A stretch of 64,000 nucleotides of DNA from SFEL01 sp964392455 (lineage in GTDB: Bacteria > Bacillota > Clostridia > Christensenellales > CAG-138), in NCBI GenBank assembly GCA_964392455.1, contig CAYMPG010000006.1:1-64000 (forward strand), given 5' to 3'. The notes below the pieces were generated by a model that saw only the letters and a program-made list of their open reading frames with translations, did not search any database and had not been told where the DNA came from. Below, piece after piece: positions 24,505 through 32,312 of the stretch (positions are counted from its first letter, which is position 1; every line of letters starts with the position of its first letter). Both the position numbers and the translations under genes were made by a program.

Positions 24505-24899
24505 TGGGGATGGAAGTGCTGAAGCTGGCAGCCGTTGCATTGATAGGCGTATGTGCCGTGCTGGTGCTGAAAAGCTGGCGGCCGGAGCTTGCAATGGCGG
24601 TAAGCATAGGGGCGGGCCTGCTCATTATAGGGTACGGCATGAATACCGTAGGCGGCATAGCAGAGCGGGTAAATTCGCTTATGGCCCAGTATGGCCTGGA
24701 TACGAATATTGTAAAAACCGCAGGCAAAATGATAGGCATAGCCTATATTGCCCAATTCAGCGCAGATACCTGCAGGGATTGCGGGGAAAGCTCCCTTGCA
24801 GGCAAGGTGGAGCTTACAGGCAGGCTTATGATGGCGGCGGCCGCATTGCCGCTGGTGGTGTCTACCGTGGAGGCAATAGGAGGGCTGATCGAGGGATGA
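24504..24899 (+). CDS. spoIIIAD: Stage III sporulation protein AD
   Basis: 131 residues from ATG 24504, which overlaps the spoIIIAC stop by one base; an alternative ATG at 24510 is close. Four membrane helices; conserved stretch AYIAQFSADTCRDCGESSLAGK is diagnostic of SpoIIIAD. Channel component. Confidence 0.94.
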   Translation: MGMEVLKLAAVALIGVCAVLVLKSWRPELAMAVSIGAGLLIIGYGMNTVGGIAERVNSLMAQYGLDTNIVKTAGKMIGIAYIAQFSADTCRDCGESSLAGKVELTGRLMMAAAALPLVVSTVEAIGGLIEG

Positions 24900-26008
24900 G
24901 ATGGGTACTGATAGGGCTGGCGGTGCTTTTGCTGCCGGGAGCTGCCCTTGCTGAGGAAGAGATAAGCATACCCGTAGTGGAATATGACGTAAGCCAATGG
25001 GAGCAGCTATGGCAGGAGCTGCCGGGGGAAATAAGGGGGCTTGCGGGCGGACTGTCACCCCGGGAGCTGATAGCCAGATACCGGGAGGGAGCCCAGAGCG
25101 TACTGGATGGGGCTGCGTTTAAGCAGGTGGCAGTGGACACCCTCAGGCAGGCCGGGGCGGGGATGGCCGGCCTTATAGGGCTGGCGCTGCTGGCCGGGCT
25201 GGGGGATATAGTGACGGGCGGCAGGGAAGGAGCGGGCGAGATGCTGAGCTTTTGTATTACCGGAATGTGCGTTTCGCTGGTAACGGGTACAGTATACAGC
25301 CAGTTTACATGGGCCACGGAGACGGTGGAAAGGGTGGCGAGGGTAACGGAGGTCACCTCACCTGCCCTGATGACGCTTGTGGCTGCCTGCGGCTCTGCAA
25401 AGTCCGCTGCGACCCAGCCCTGGGCCATATTCCTCTGCAACAGCATAACAAAGGTATTTAAGGGCATAATGATGCCCCTTATACCCATAATGTGCGGATT
25501 TACTGCTGCCGCCTGTATAACGGGGCAGAAGCAGCTAAAATCCATAGCGAGGCTGATAAAGAGCACGGTAAAGTGGGGCATGGGACTGGCGTTTACGGTA
25601 TTTCTGGGCTCAATGAGCATACGGGGGCTTAATGCCTCCGGGCTGGACAGGGCGGGGATAAAGGCTATAAAGTATGCCTTTGATAAATCCGTGCCGGTGG
25701 TGGGCGGAATAATATCCGGAACCTATGATGGGCTGCTTGCCGGGGCTGTGGTGCTGAAAAATGCAGCCGGCACGGTGGCTGTGCTGCTGCTGGTGCTGAC
25801 TGCTGTATATCCGGCGCTTAGGATGCTGTCTGCCATAGCGGTGCTGAGGCTTACCGGCACGCTGTGCGGGCTGCTTTCAGATCAGCGCATATCTGGAATA
25901 CTGGAGGGGGCCGCAGAGGGGTGTACGTATATGTTTGCTGTGTGCGCCACGGTTGCGCTGATGAACCTTATAACCATTGCCGCATCACTGGTGGCATCCG
26001 GGGTGTAG
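24896..26008 (+). CDS. spoIIIAE: Stage III sporulation protein AE
   Basis: 370 residues from ATG 24896, overlapping the spoIIIAD stop by ATGA; the frame is open further upstream but that part runs through spoIIIAD. A signal peptide (MRWVLIGLAVLLLPGAALA) is followed by an extracytoplasmic helical part and about seven membrane helices. Conserved stretch FGxxSxRGL-like FLGSMSIRGLNASGLDRAGIK. Largest membrane component of the SpoIIIA channel. Confidence 0.94.
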   Translation: MRWVLIGLAVLLLPGAALAEEEISIPVVEYDVSQWEQLWQELPGEIRGLAGGLSPRELIARYREGAQSVLDGAAFKQVAVDTLRQAGAGMAGLIGLALLAGLGDIVTGGREGAGEMLSFCITGMCVSLVTGTVYSQFTWATETVERVARVTEVTSPALMTLVAACGSAKSAATQPWAIFLCNSITKVFKGIMMPLIPIMCGFTAAACITGQKQLKSIARLIKSTVKWGMGLAFTVFLGSMSIRGLNASGLDRAGIKAIKYAFDKSVPVVGGIISGTYDGLLAGAVVLKNAAGTVAVLLLVLTAVYPALRMLSAIAVLRLTGTLCGLLSDQRISGILEGAAEGCTYMFAVCATVALMNLITIAASLVASGV

Positions 26009-26011
26009 GGT

Positions 26012-26185
26012 ATGGAGAGGGTGAGCCGGGCGGCAATCAGCATAGTTGCGCTTTTTTCCATTGCCTGCATATTGAAGCTGCTGCTCCCCTGCGGCCCAAT
26101 GAAGCGCAGCGCCGTGAAGGCCGTGGACATAGTTGTGCTGTTGTCCCTCATAAGAATAATATCGGGAGTGCTGCCAAATGGCTGA
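26012..26185 (+). CDS. spoIIIAF: Strongly shortened stage III sporulation protein AF
   Basis: 57 residues, start ATG at 26012 directly after spoIIIAE and stop TGA overlapping the spoIIIAG start. It occupies the spoIIIAF position and contains only two hydrophobic helices joined by a basic loop (ISIVALFSIACILKLLLP, MKRSAVKAV, VVLLSLIRIISGVL), matching the membrane part of SpoIIIAF. Family members are usually about 200 residues and carry a soluble ring-building domain after these helices; that domain is absent, and there is no room for it because spoIIIAG begins at once. No frameshifted remnant of it is visible. Confidence 0.75.
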   Translation: MERVSRAAISIVALFSIACILKLLLPCGPMKRSAVKAVDIVVLLSLIRIISGVLPNG

Positions 26186-26738
26186 TGAAAAGTATAAAAA
26201 GCTTATTGACACCCTTGTCATGAAGATGAAGGGAAACAGAAAGCTGGAGCTGGGCATATACGGCGGCCTTGCGCTGCTGTGCCTGCTGCTTTGCGTGCCG
26301 GGGAAGCAGACGGAGGCGGTGCCTGTTACGGAGCAGACTGCTGCGGTGTCCGGGGTGGATGAGCTGGAGCAGCGGCTGATGGATACGCTTAGCTGTGTGC
26401 GTGGGGCGGGCAAGGTAAAGGTGATGATAACCTATGAGACCGGCTCCGAAATGGTACCGGCGATGAGCACGGATGTTACCTCCAGCGTAACAGGCGCAGG
26501 AGAAAGCCAGACAAGAACAGAATCTTCATCGCCTGTGACCACCTATCAAAATGGGGAAAACGAAGCTATAGTGCTCATGGAAAGGGAACCCACAGTAAGG
26601 GGAGTGATAGTGGTGGCACAGGGAGCGGCGGACATATCTGTGCGGCTTAAGCTGCAGGCTGCGGTGCAGGCAGTATTGGGCGTGGAGGCAGGTAAGGTGG
26701 AGGTGCTGGAAATGGGAATAGAAGGAATGGGGGAATAA
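26178..26738 (+). CDS. spoIIIAG: Stage III sporulation protein AG
   Basis: 186 residues: a cytoplasmic N-terminus, one membrane helix (about 27-42), a Thr/Ser-rich stretch and a ring-building domain (AGKVKVMITYETGSE, VRGVIVVAQGAADISV). SpoIIIAG forms a large ring in the space between mother cell and forespore membranes. It overlaps the short spoIIIAF by eight bases. Confidence 0.94.
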   Translation: MADEKYKKLIDTLVMKMKGNRKLELGIYGGLALLCLLLCVPGKQTEAVPVTEQTAAVSGVDELEQRLMDTLSCVRGAGKVKVMITYETGSEMVPAMSTDVTSSVTGAGESQTRTESSSPVTTYQNGENEAIVLMEREPTVRGVIVVAQGAADISVRLKLQAAVQAVLGVEAGKVEVLEMGIEGMGE

Positions 26739-26741
26739 AAG

Positions 26742-27248
26742 GTGAAGCTTATCAAAAAGTATTTCGTATTGGCAGTGGTGGCGGTGCTGTTTGTAGGGGC
26801 GTTTGTGCTTAACCTTGTTGCAAACGGAGAGGGAAAGGATATGGATACTGACTACGGCGAAAGCACAGCCACGGCAGAGCCAACCTTTGAGCAGACGTCA
26901 GGGGATTATTTTGAAACCTTCCGAAAGGACCGTGAGGAGGTCAGGGAGCTGGAGATGGAATACCTTGATGAGGTAATAGCAGCCTCAGCGTCAGATCAGG
27001 AGACTCTTGCAGATGCACAGCGGCAAAAGCTGGCCCTTGTGGAAAATATGGAAAAGGAATTTACCATAGAAAGCATGATAAAGGCCAAGGGCTTTGAGGA
27101 TGCGGCGGTGACCTTCCATTCGGGCACGGTAAATGTGGTGGTAAAATGCGATGAGCTCAGCGATGGTCAGGTAGCACAGATACTTGATATCGTGCAGGGG
27201 CAAACGGAGGAATCTGCAGAAAACATAAAGGTAATGGCAGGCCAATGA
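26742..27248 (+). CDS. spoIIIAH: Stage III sporulation protein AH
   Basis: 168 residues, GTG start three bases after spoIIIAG. One N-terminal membrane helix, an acidic helical segment (DREEVRELEMEYLDEV) and a C-terminal ring-building YscJ/FliF-type domain (FEDAAVTFHSGTVNVVVK). SpoIIIAH binds the forespore protein SpoIIQ across the intermembrane space. No spoIIQ gene is in the window. Confidence 0.94.
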   Translation: MKLIKKYFVLAVVAVLFVGAFVLNLVANGEGKDMDTDYGESTATAEPTFEQTSGDYFETFRKDREEVRELEMEYLDEVIAASASDQETLADAQRQKLALVENMEKEFTIESMIKAKGFEDAAVTFHSGTVNVVVKCDELSDGQVAQILDIVQGQTEESAENIKVMAGQ

Positions 27249-27338
27249 TGACTAAAATGCAAACAAATAAGTATGCGCTATGCATAAAAGCTAAAATCTG
27301 GTATAATAACATCAGAAAAGTATAAGGAGGCATATGTC

Positions 27339-27761
27339 ATGGCAACTGAAGAAAACATTTCCATGGAGACCATCGATATACAGGGCGGCAAAATAACCTT
27401 TGCGCCTGATGTTATTGCTACTATTGCCAGCCTTGCGGCCAATGAGATAGAGGGCGTCGAAGGCATGAGCGGCACCGTTGTTGAAGGGCTGACCGGTATA
27501 CTCAACAAAAAGAATATCACCAAGGGCGTAAAGGTCGAAATAAACGACAATACGGCCCATATAGACATCAATGTAATTCTCAGATATGGCTACAAAATCC
27601 ACGAGGTGGCTGTGGCACTGCAGAGAAACATCAAGACAACCATCGAAAACATGACCGGCCTTAATGTGGAGGCTGTAAATGTATTCGTTCAGTCCATAGC
27701 CTTTGATAAGCCTGAAAAGGCAGAAGTAAAGCCCGTTGTAGAAGAAACCGAGGCGGAATAG
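27339..27761 (+). CDS. Asp23/Gls24 family envelope-stress protein
   Basis: 140 residues with the Asp23 core (GKITFAPDVIATIASLAANEIEGVEGM, VKVEINDNTAHIDI). GGAGG precedes the ATG and a TATAAT lies at 27302. Asp23 proteins are membrane-associated through AmaP, encoded next, and are linked to cell-envelope homeostasis. First gene of the run asp23-amaP-DUF2273-nusB. Confidence 0.93.
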   Translation: MATEENISMETIDIQGGKITFAPDVIATIASLAANEIEGVEGMSGTVVEGLTGILNKKNITKGVKVEINDNTAHIDINVILRYGYKIHEVAVALQRNIKTTIENMTGLNVEAVNVFVQSIAFDKPEKAEVKPVVEETEAE

Positions 27762-27807
27762 CTTTCCGCCTCCCTTAAAACACATACAAAAGAAAGGCGC
27801 TGCATCC

Positions 27808-28362
27808 ATGAAACCAAAGATAATAGACAAGCTCCTGCTGATATTGCTCATGCTGGTGCTTATTGCGCTGGGATTGGGGCTTATAGCTGTATCGCTGGGC
27901 TTTGTGCCCATGGGCATACTTACAGGCATAGCTTCATTCCCATACCAGAGCTCTGTAAATGGCTGGATAACCGCAGGCGTAGGGCTGGTGATAGTGCTGT
28001 GGGCCGTAAGGATGATAATTGGCTTTAACAGGCGGGCAAGGAGCAATGGCCCTGCCACTGCTGTGATAGCAAGAACCGAATTCGGCACCTCCACCATTAC
28101 CCTTGCTGCTATCAATGACATGATAAGCAGGCACTGCGCTGCAAATGAAAACGTACGCAAGCAGGATAGCGACATATCCGTCAAGGATGACAAGCTGATG
28201 ATAAACCTCAGGCTCAGCCTTGCAGAGGATACAAATATCCCCGAGGTGACCACCGGGCTTCGTGAGAGCCTTACTGCATACCTTGAGGGGCTTACCGGCA
28301 TAAAGGTAGGGGAAATCAGCATGATGGTATCCACGCTGCCCGAGCAGCAGGCTCAGGCGTAA
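27808..28362 (+). CDS. amaP: Alkaline shock response membrane anchor protein AmaP
   Basis: 184 residues: two N-terminal membrane helices (about 8-33 and 50-72), then a soluble Asp23-like domain. In Staphylococcus aureus AmaP anchors Asp23 to the membrane. It sits between an Asp23 gene and a DUF2273 gene, the classical arrangement. Confidence 0.87.
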   Translation: MKPKIIDKLLLILLMLVLIALGLGLIAVSLGFVPMGILTGIASFPYQSSVNGWITAGVGLVIVLWAVRMIIGFNRRARSNGPATAVIARTEFGTSTITLAAINDMISRHCAANENVRKQDSDISVKDDKLMINLRLSLAEDTNIPEVTTGLRESLTAYLEGLTGIKVGEISMMVSTLPEQQAQA

Positions 28363-28384
28363 GCTGCATAAGGAGCGTATAACC

Positions 28385-28603
28385 ATGGAAGAACTTAAGG
28401 CGTTTCTCAAAGAATATAAGTGGCGTGTTATCGGCATAGCAGCAGGCATAGTGCTGGCGATGCTGCTGTTCAGCATTGGCTTCTGGCGCACGCTGCTGCT
28501 GTTAGTACTGGTAGCTGTATGCTACATTATCGGCCGTCATCTTGATAATGGCGGCAAGGAAGAGCTGGATAAGGCCATAGGCAGGCTGTTCAGCAAAAAG
28601 TAA
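28385..28603 (+). CDS. DUF2273 small membrane protein
   Basis: 72 residues: a short basic N-terminus (FLKEYKWRVIG), two tightly spaced membrane helices and GRHLDNGG. DUF2273 proteins accompany Asp23/AmaP in Firmicutes. Function unknown beyond that association. Confidence 0.85.
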   Translation: MEELKAFLKEYKWRVIGIAAGIVLAMLLFSIGFWRTLLLLVLVAVCYIIGRHLDNGGKEELDKAIGRLFSKK

Positions 28604-28619
28604 CTCAAGAGGTATACCG

Positions 28620-29045
28620 ATGAGCAGAAAGACCGCACGTGAAGTAGCCATGAAGCTTGCATTCGCAAAGATGTTTGATGGAGAATGTGAGCAGACATAC
28701 CAGGATGTGCTGGACAAGTCCGGCATAAGCGAAGCCCCCACCGAGGAGGATATTTGCTATACCCAGGAGGTGCTCCGGGGTATAGAGGAGCACGTGGAGG
28801 AGATCGACGCCCTCATAGATGAAATAGCCATCGGCTGGCGCATAGAGCGCATGCCAAGGGTGGATCTTTCGGTGCTGCGTGTAGCCATATATGAAATGGT
28901 ATATCGTGAGGATATACCCAGCGGCGTATCCATAAACGAGGCGGTGGAGCTTGCCAAGCAGTTTGGCGGGGAGCGTTCTTCTGCTTATATAAACGGTATG
29001 CTGGGTACGCTTGCAAAGCGGCTGGATGGCGAGGCTTCAAAATAG
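28620..29045 (+). CDS. nusB: Transcription antitermination factor NusB
   Basis: 141 residues, all helical, with the N-terminal RKTAREVAMKLAF and C-terminal INEAVELAKQFGGERSSAYINGMLG that define NusB. It binds boxA RNA with NusE in rRNA antitermination. Gene order with folD and xseAB downstream is typical for Firmicutes. Confidence 0.95.
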   Translation: MSRKTAREVAMKLAFAKMFDGECEQTYQDVLDKSGISEAPTEEDICYTQEVLRGIEEHVEEIDALIDEIAIGWRIERMPRVDLSVLRVAIYEMVYREDIPSGVSINEAVELAKQFGGERSSAYINGMLGTLAKRLDGEASK

Positions 29046-29160
29046 CCAAAGCCGCTTCCTGTGCACACAGAGGTCATTACGGAATGCGGAGCATCGTCTG
29101 CTGTCAGGAGGCGATGCTTTGTGTTGAACCGGGAGAATTATCAAAAAAGGTAATCTGCTG

Positions 29161-30009
29161 ATGGGACAAATCATTGACGGGAAAGCAGTAGCCGCAGAGG
29201 CGTGCGCTGCAATACATAAAAGGGTGCAGGGCCTTGGCGGCAGGGGAGTGATCCCCTGCCTTGCGGTGGTGTTGGTGGGAGATGATCCTGCCTCAAGGGC
29301 GTATGTCGGCATGAAGGAAAAAAAGGCCGCTGCACATGGCATAAATACCCAAAGTTACAGGCTGCCCGAGGATACGCCGGAGCTGGAGCTTACAGAGCTG
29401 ATACTCAGGCTGAATGATGATCCCCTCGTTCACGGCATACTGGTGCAGCTTCCTTTGCCGGAGCATATCAGCGAGGCAAGGGTGCTTGCAAATATTTCTC
29501 CTGCAAAGGATGTGGATGGGCTGCACCCTGAAAATGCCGGTATGCTTTTTACGGGCAGGGAAGGTTTTATTCCCTGCACGCCAAAGGGCTGCGTAAGGCT
29601 CATAAAAAGCACAGGAGTGGATATACAGGGCAAGAGCTGCGTGGTGGTAGGCCGAAGCAATATAGTAGGCAAGCCCATGGCACAGCTTATGCTGAGGGAA
29701 AATGCCACCGTTACCATATGCCATTCAAAAACGAAGTCGCTTGGCGAATATACCCGCAGGGCGGATATACTTATATCTGCCGTGGGCCTGCCCGGGCTCA
29801 TTAAAGGAGATATGATAAAGCCCGGCGCTGTGGTGATAGACGTTGGCCAGCGCAAGGTAGATGGCGTATGGCGTGGAGATGTGGATTTTGAAAGGGCACT
29901 GGAGGTGGCTTCCCACATAACCCCGGTACCGGGAGGCGTGGGCCCTATGACCATAGCCATGCTTATGGAGAATACTGTGGAGGCGGCAGAAAAGACACTT
30001 GCTCGATAA
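29161..30009 (+). CDS. folD: Methylenetetrahydrofolate dehydrogenase / methenyltetrahydrofolate cyclohydrolase FolD
   Basis: 282 residues. FolD motifs: YVGMKEKKAAAHGI with the catalytic Lys, LVQLPLPEHI, KDVDGLHPENAG, VVGRSNIVGKPMAQLM and PVPGGVGPMTIAMLMENT. It interconverts one-carbon units on folate. The 115 bases before it contain a hairpin AGCATCG/CGATGCT at about 29090-29123 that could be a weak terminator of the nusB transcript. Confidence 0.96.
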   Translation: MGQIIDGKAVAAEACAAIHKRVQGLGGRGVIPCLAVVLVGDDPASRAYVGMKEKKAAAHGINTQSYRLPEDTPELELTELILRLNDDPLVHGILVQLPLPEHISEARVLANISPAKDVDGLHPENAGMLFTGREGFIPCTPKGCVRLIKSTGVDIQGKSCVVVGRSNIVGKPMAQLMLRENATVTICHSKTKSLGEYTRRADILISAVGLPGLIKGDMIKPGAVVIDVGQRKVDGVWRGDVDFERALEVASHITPVPGGVGPMTIAMLMENTVEAAEKTLAR

Positions 30010-31207
30010 TGGCTACAGGCTTACTGTATCTCAGCTGAATGAATATGTGAATGGTCTGCTCAAGGGTGACAGCCTGCTGAGCCATGTTTGCGTATGCGGA
30101 GAAATAAGCGGCTTCAAGCGCCATTCTTCAGGCCATCTGTATTTTTCCATAAAGGATGAGGGGGCGCTGGTACGCTGCGTAATGTTCAGGCAGAATGCCT
30201 ATTCGCTGGATTTTTCTCCACAGGATGGCCAGTCTGTGCTGATATACGGCAGCGTATCTCTTTATGTAAAGGATGGGCAGTATCAGCTTTATGTTACTGC
30301 CATGGAGCGCCAGGGCGAGGGCGAGCTTTATCGCCGCTTTATGCTGATGAAGACCCGCCTTGAAGCAAAGGGCTACTTTGCGCCGGAGCATAAAAAGCAG
30401 ATTCCTGCCCTGCCCGGGTGCATAGGCGTTGTAACCTCCCCCACAGGCGCTGTGATACAGGATATTATAAATGTGACCCGCAGGCGATTCCCTGCTATGA
30501 ACATACTGCTCTGCCCTGTAAGAGTACAGGGCGAGGGTGCGGCGGAGGAGATAGCCCAGGCCATACGCACCATGAACCGGATAAACCGGGCGGATGTGCT
30601 GATAGTAGGCAGGGGAGGCGGCAGCATGGAGGACCTTTGGCCCTTTAATGAAGAAATAGTTGCCCGTGCCATATATGAGAGCCGCATACCAATAGTAAGC
30701 GCAGTGGGCCACGAAACGGATTTTTCCATCGCTGACTTTACGGCGGATATGCGTGCCCCAACTCCCTCCGCTGCGGCAGAGCTGTGCGTACCGGAATACA
30801 GCCGGCTGTATGATGACGTGATTTCTGCACAAAGCTATATCCGGGAATACTGCCATAGGGAAATGGATGCGCTCAGGCGTCAGCTTTCCGGAATAAGAGA
30901 CTCGGCAGCATTTTCTGCCGCACGGCACAGGATAGAGCTTATGAGCGGAGAGATAGCTGCCAGGCGGGAGTACATGAGCGCCGCCATAAGGGGCGAAATG
31001 GCAAATGCTGTACACTCCGTGGAAAAGCAGCAGTCAAGGCTTGCGGCGCTGTCGCCTGAGGCGGTGCTGGAGCGTGGGTATGGCATGGTGCAGCAGGGTG
31101 GAAAATTTGCAGGCACTGTGCAGGAGCTCGAACAGGGCAAGCAGGCTTTGCTCATCATGAAGGATGGCAGAGCCGATATAACTATAGACAGCATAATCAG
31201 AGGGTAA
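29999..31207 (+). CDS. xseA: Exodeoxyribonuclease VII large subunit
   Basis: 402 residues. An N-terminal OB fold (LTVSQLNEYVNGLL, GEISGFKRHSSGHLYFSIKD) and the catalytic domain (IGVVTSPTGAVIQDI, VGRGGGSMEDLWPFNEE, AVGHETDFSIADF, RAPTPSAAAE) are followed by a coiled coil. The start is a TTG at 29999 that overlaps folD by 11 bases; no in-frame ATG fits the conserved N-terminus. Degrades single-stranded DNA together with XseB. Confidence 0.94.
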   Translation: MLDNGYRLTVSQLNEYVNGLLKGDSLLSHVCVCGEISGFKRHSSGHLYFSIKDEGALVRCVMFRQNAYSLDFSPQDGQSVLIYGSVSLYVKDGQYQLYVTAMERQGEGELYRRFMLMKTRLEAKGYFAPEHKKQIPALPGCIGVVTSPTGAVIQDIINVTRRRFPAMNILLCPVRVQGEGAAEEIAQAIRTMNRINRADVLIVGRGGGSMEDLWPFNEEIVARAIYESRIPIVSAVGHETDFSIADFTADMRAPTPSAAAELCVPEYSRLYDDVISAQSYIREYCHREMDALRRQLSGIRDSAAFSAARHRIELMSGEIAARREYMSAAIRGEMANAVHSVEKQQSRLAALSPEAVLERGYGMVQQGGKFAGTVQELEQGKQALLIMKDGRADITIDSIIRG

Positions 31208-31213
31208 AAAAGC

Positions 31214-31420
31214 ATGGCTACTAAAAAAGCTCAAACTTTTGAACAGGCAAAGGAAAAGCTGGATGGAATAGTTGAAAAGCTCTCAGCCGGCAATCTGCCT
31301 ATAGATCAGATGATAAAGCTGTATGAGGAGGGGGCAGAGCTTTCAAAATACTGCCTGAGCCTGCTCAGCGAGTATGAAGGACGCATAGACCAGGTGGACA
31401 AAAGCCTTATGGAGGAGTAA
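31214..31420 (+). CDS. xseB: Exodeoxyribonuclease VII small subunit
   Basis: 68 residues, two helices with FEQAKEKLDGIVEKLSAGNL and a charged second helix, the standard XseB pattern and length. Binds the coiled coil of XseA. Four bases before the prenyltransferase gene. Confidence 0.94.
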   Translation: MATKKAQTFEQAKEKLDGIVEKLSAGNLPIDQMIKLYEEGAELSKYCLSLLSEYEGRIDQVDKSLMEE

Positions 31421-31423
31421 GCT

Positions 31424-32308
31424 ATGGGTTTTGCGGAGGCAACGAAGGAGTATCGTGAGGCAGTGGAGGCGGCGCTTGGCGAATATATGGCTGAGTGCGG
31501 CGGGCCTGAGCAGCTCAGGGAAGCCATGGAGTATAGCCTTAAGGCCGGCGGCAAGCGGCTGCGCCCTGTGCTGACGCTGTACGTTTGCCATATGCTGGGC
31601 GGGGATGTACAGAGGGCGCTGCCCTTTGCCTGTGCGCTGGAAATGATACATACCTATTCCCTGATACATGATGACCTTCCCTGCATGGATGATGATGACT
31701 ATCGCCGCGGGAGACCCTCAAATCATAAAATGTTTGGCGAAGCAAATGCGGTGCTTGCAGGAGACGGGCTGCTTTCCTATGCATTTCAGTTAATGCTGGA
31801 TGCTATAAAGGCAGACTTTACGCAGAATACCGTAAATGCGGCAATTGCCGTATCAAAGGGAGCAGGCGTAAGGGGAATGGTGGCCGGTCAGGTGATAGAC
31901 CTGGCCTCGGAAACGGATTATTCATATGGCATTGACCAGCTCCGCTTCATCCAGGAAAACAAAACTGCCGCCATGATAAGGGCGGCACTGCTTGCAGGGG
32001 CATATATTGCCGGGGCAGGAGAGGAGCAGCTCAGCGCACTGGACAGCTACGGCGAAGCCTACGGAAGGCTGTTCCAGATGACGGACGATATACTGGATGT
32101 GGAGGGTGATTTTGAGGGAATGGGCAAGACCCTGGGCAAGGATCAGGCTGAGAATAAGCTTACCTATATTTCCCTTTACGGCATGGAGCGGGCCAAGGAG
32201 CTTGCTGTGGAAACGGCACAGCAGGCCGTGAATTCGCTGGATATATTCGGAGAAAGGGCGGAGCTATTGAGGGAGCTTGCACTGAGCTGCCTCAGCCGCC
32301 GGAGCTGA
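31424..32308 (+). CDS. ispA: Farnesyl (or geranyl) diphosphate synthase
   Basis: 294 residues. The first aspartate-rich motif is DDLPCMDDDDYRRGRPS and the second is MTDDILDVEGD; AGGKRLRPVL binds isopentenyl diphosphate. The enzyme makes short-chain prenyl diphosphates. Placement directly upstream of dxs couples chain synthesis with the MEP isoprenoid pathway. Confidence 0.94.
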   Translation: MGFAEATKEYREAVEAALGEYMAECGGPEQLREAMEYSLKAGGKRLRPVLTLYVCHMLGGDVQRALPFACALEMIHTYSLIHDDLPCMDDDDYRRGRPSNHKMFGEANAVLAGDGLLSYAFQLMLDAIKADFTQNTVNAAIAVSKGAGVRGMVAGQVIDLASETDYSYGIDQLRFIQENKTAAMIRAALLAGAYIAGAGEEQLSALDSYGEAYGRLFQMTDDILDVEGDFEGMGKTLGKDQAENKLTYISLYGMERAKELAVETAQQAVNSLDIFGERAELLRELALSCLSRRS

Positions 32309-32312
32309 TATA

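Noticed and set aside
24551..24895. Upstream extension of spoIIIAE
   Set aside because: This part overlaps spoIIIAD in another frame and encodes a basic, non-membrane sequence; the signal peptide begins at ATG 24896.
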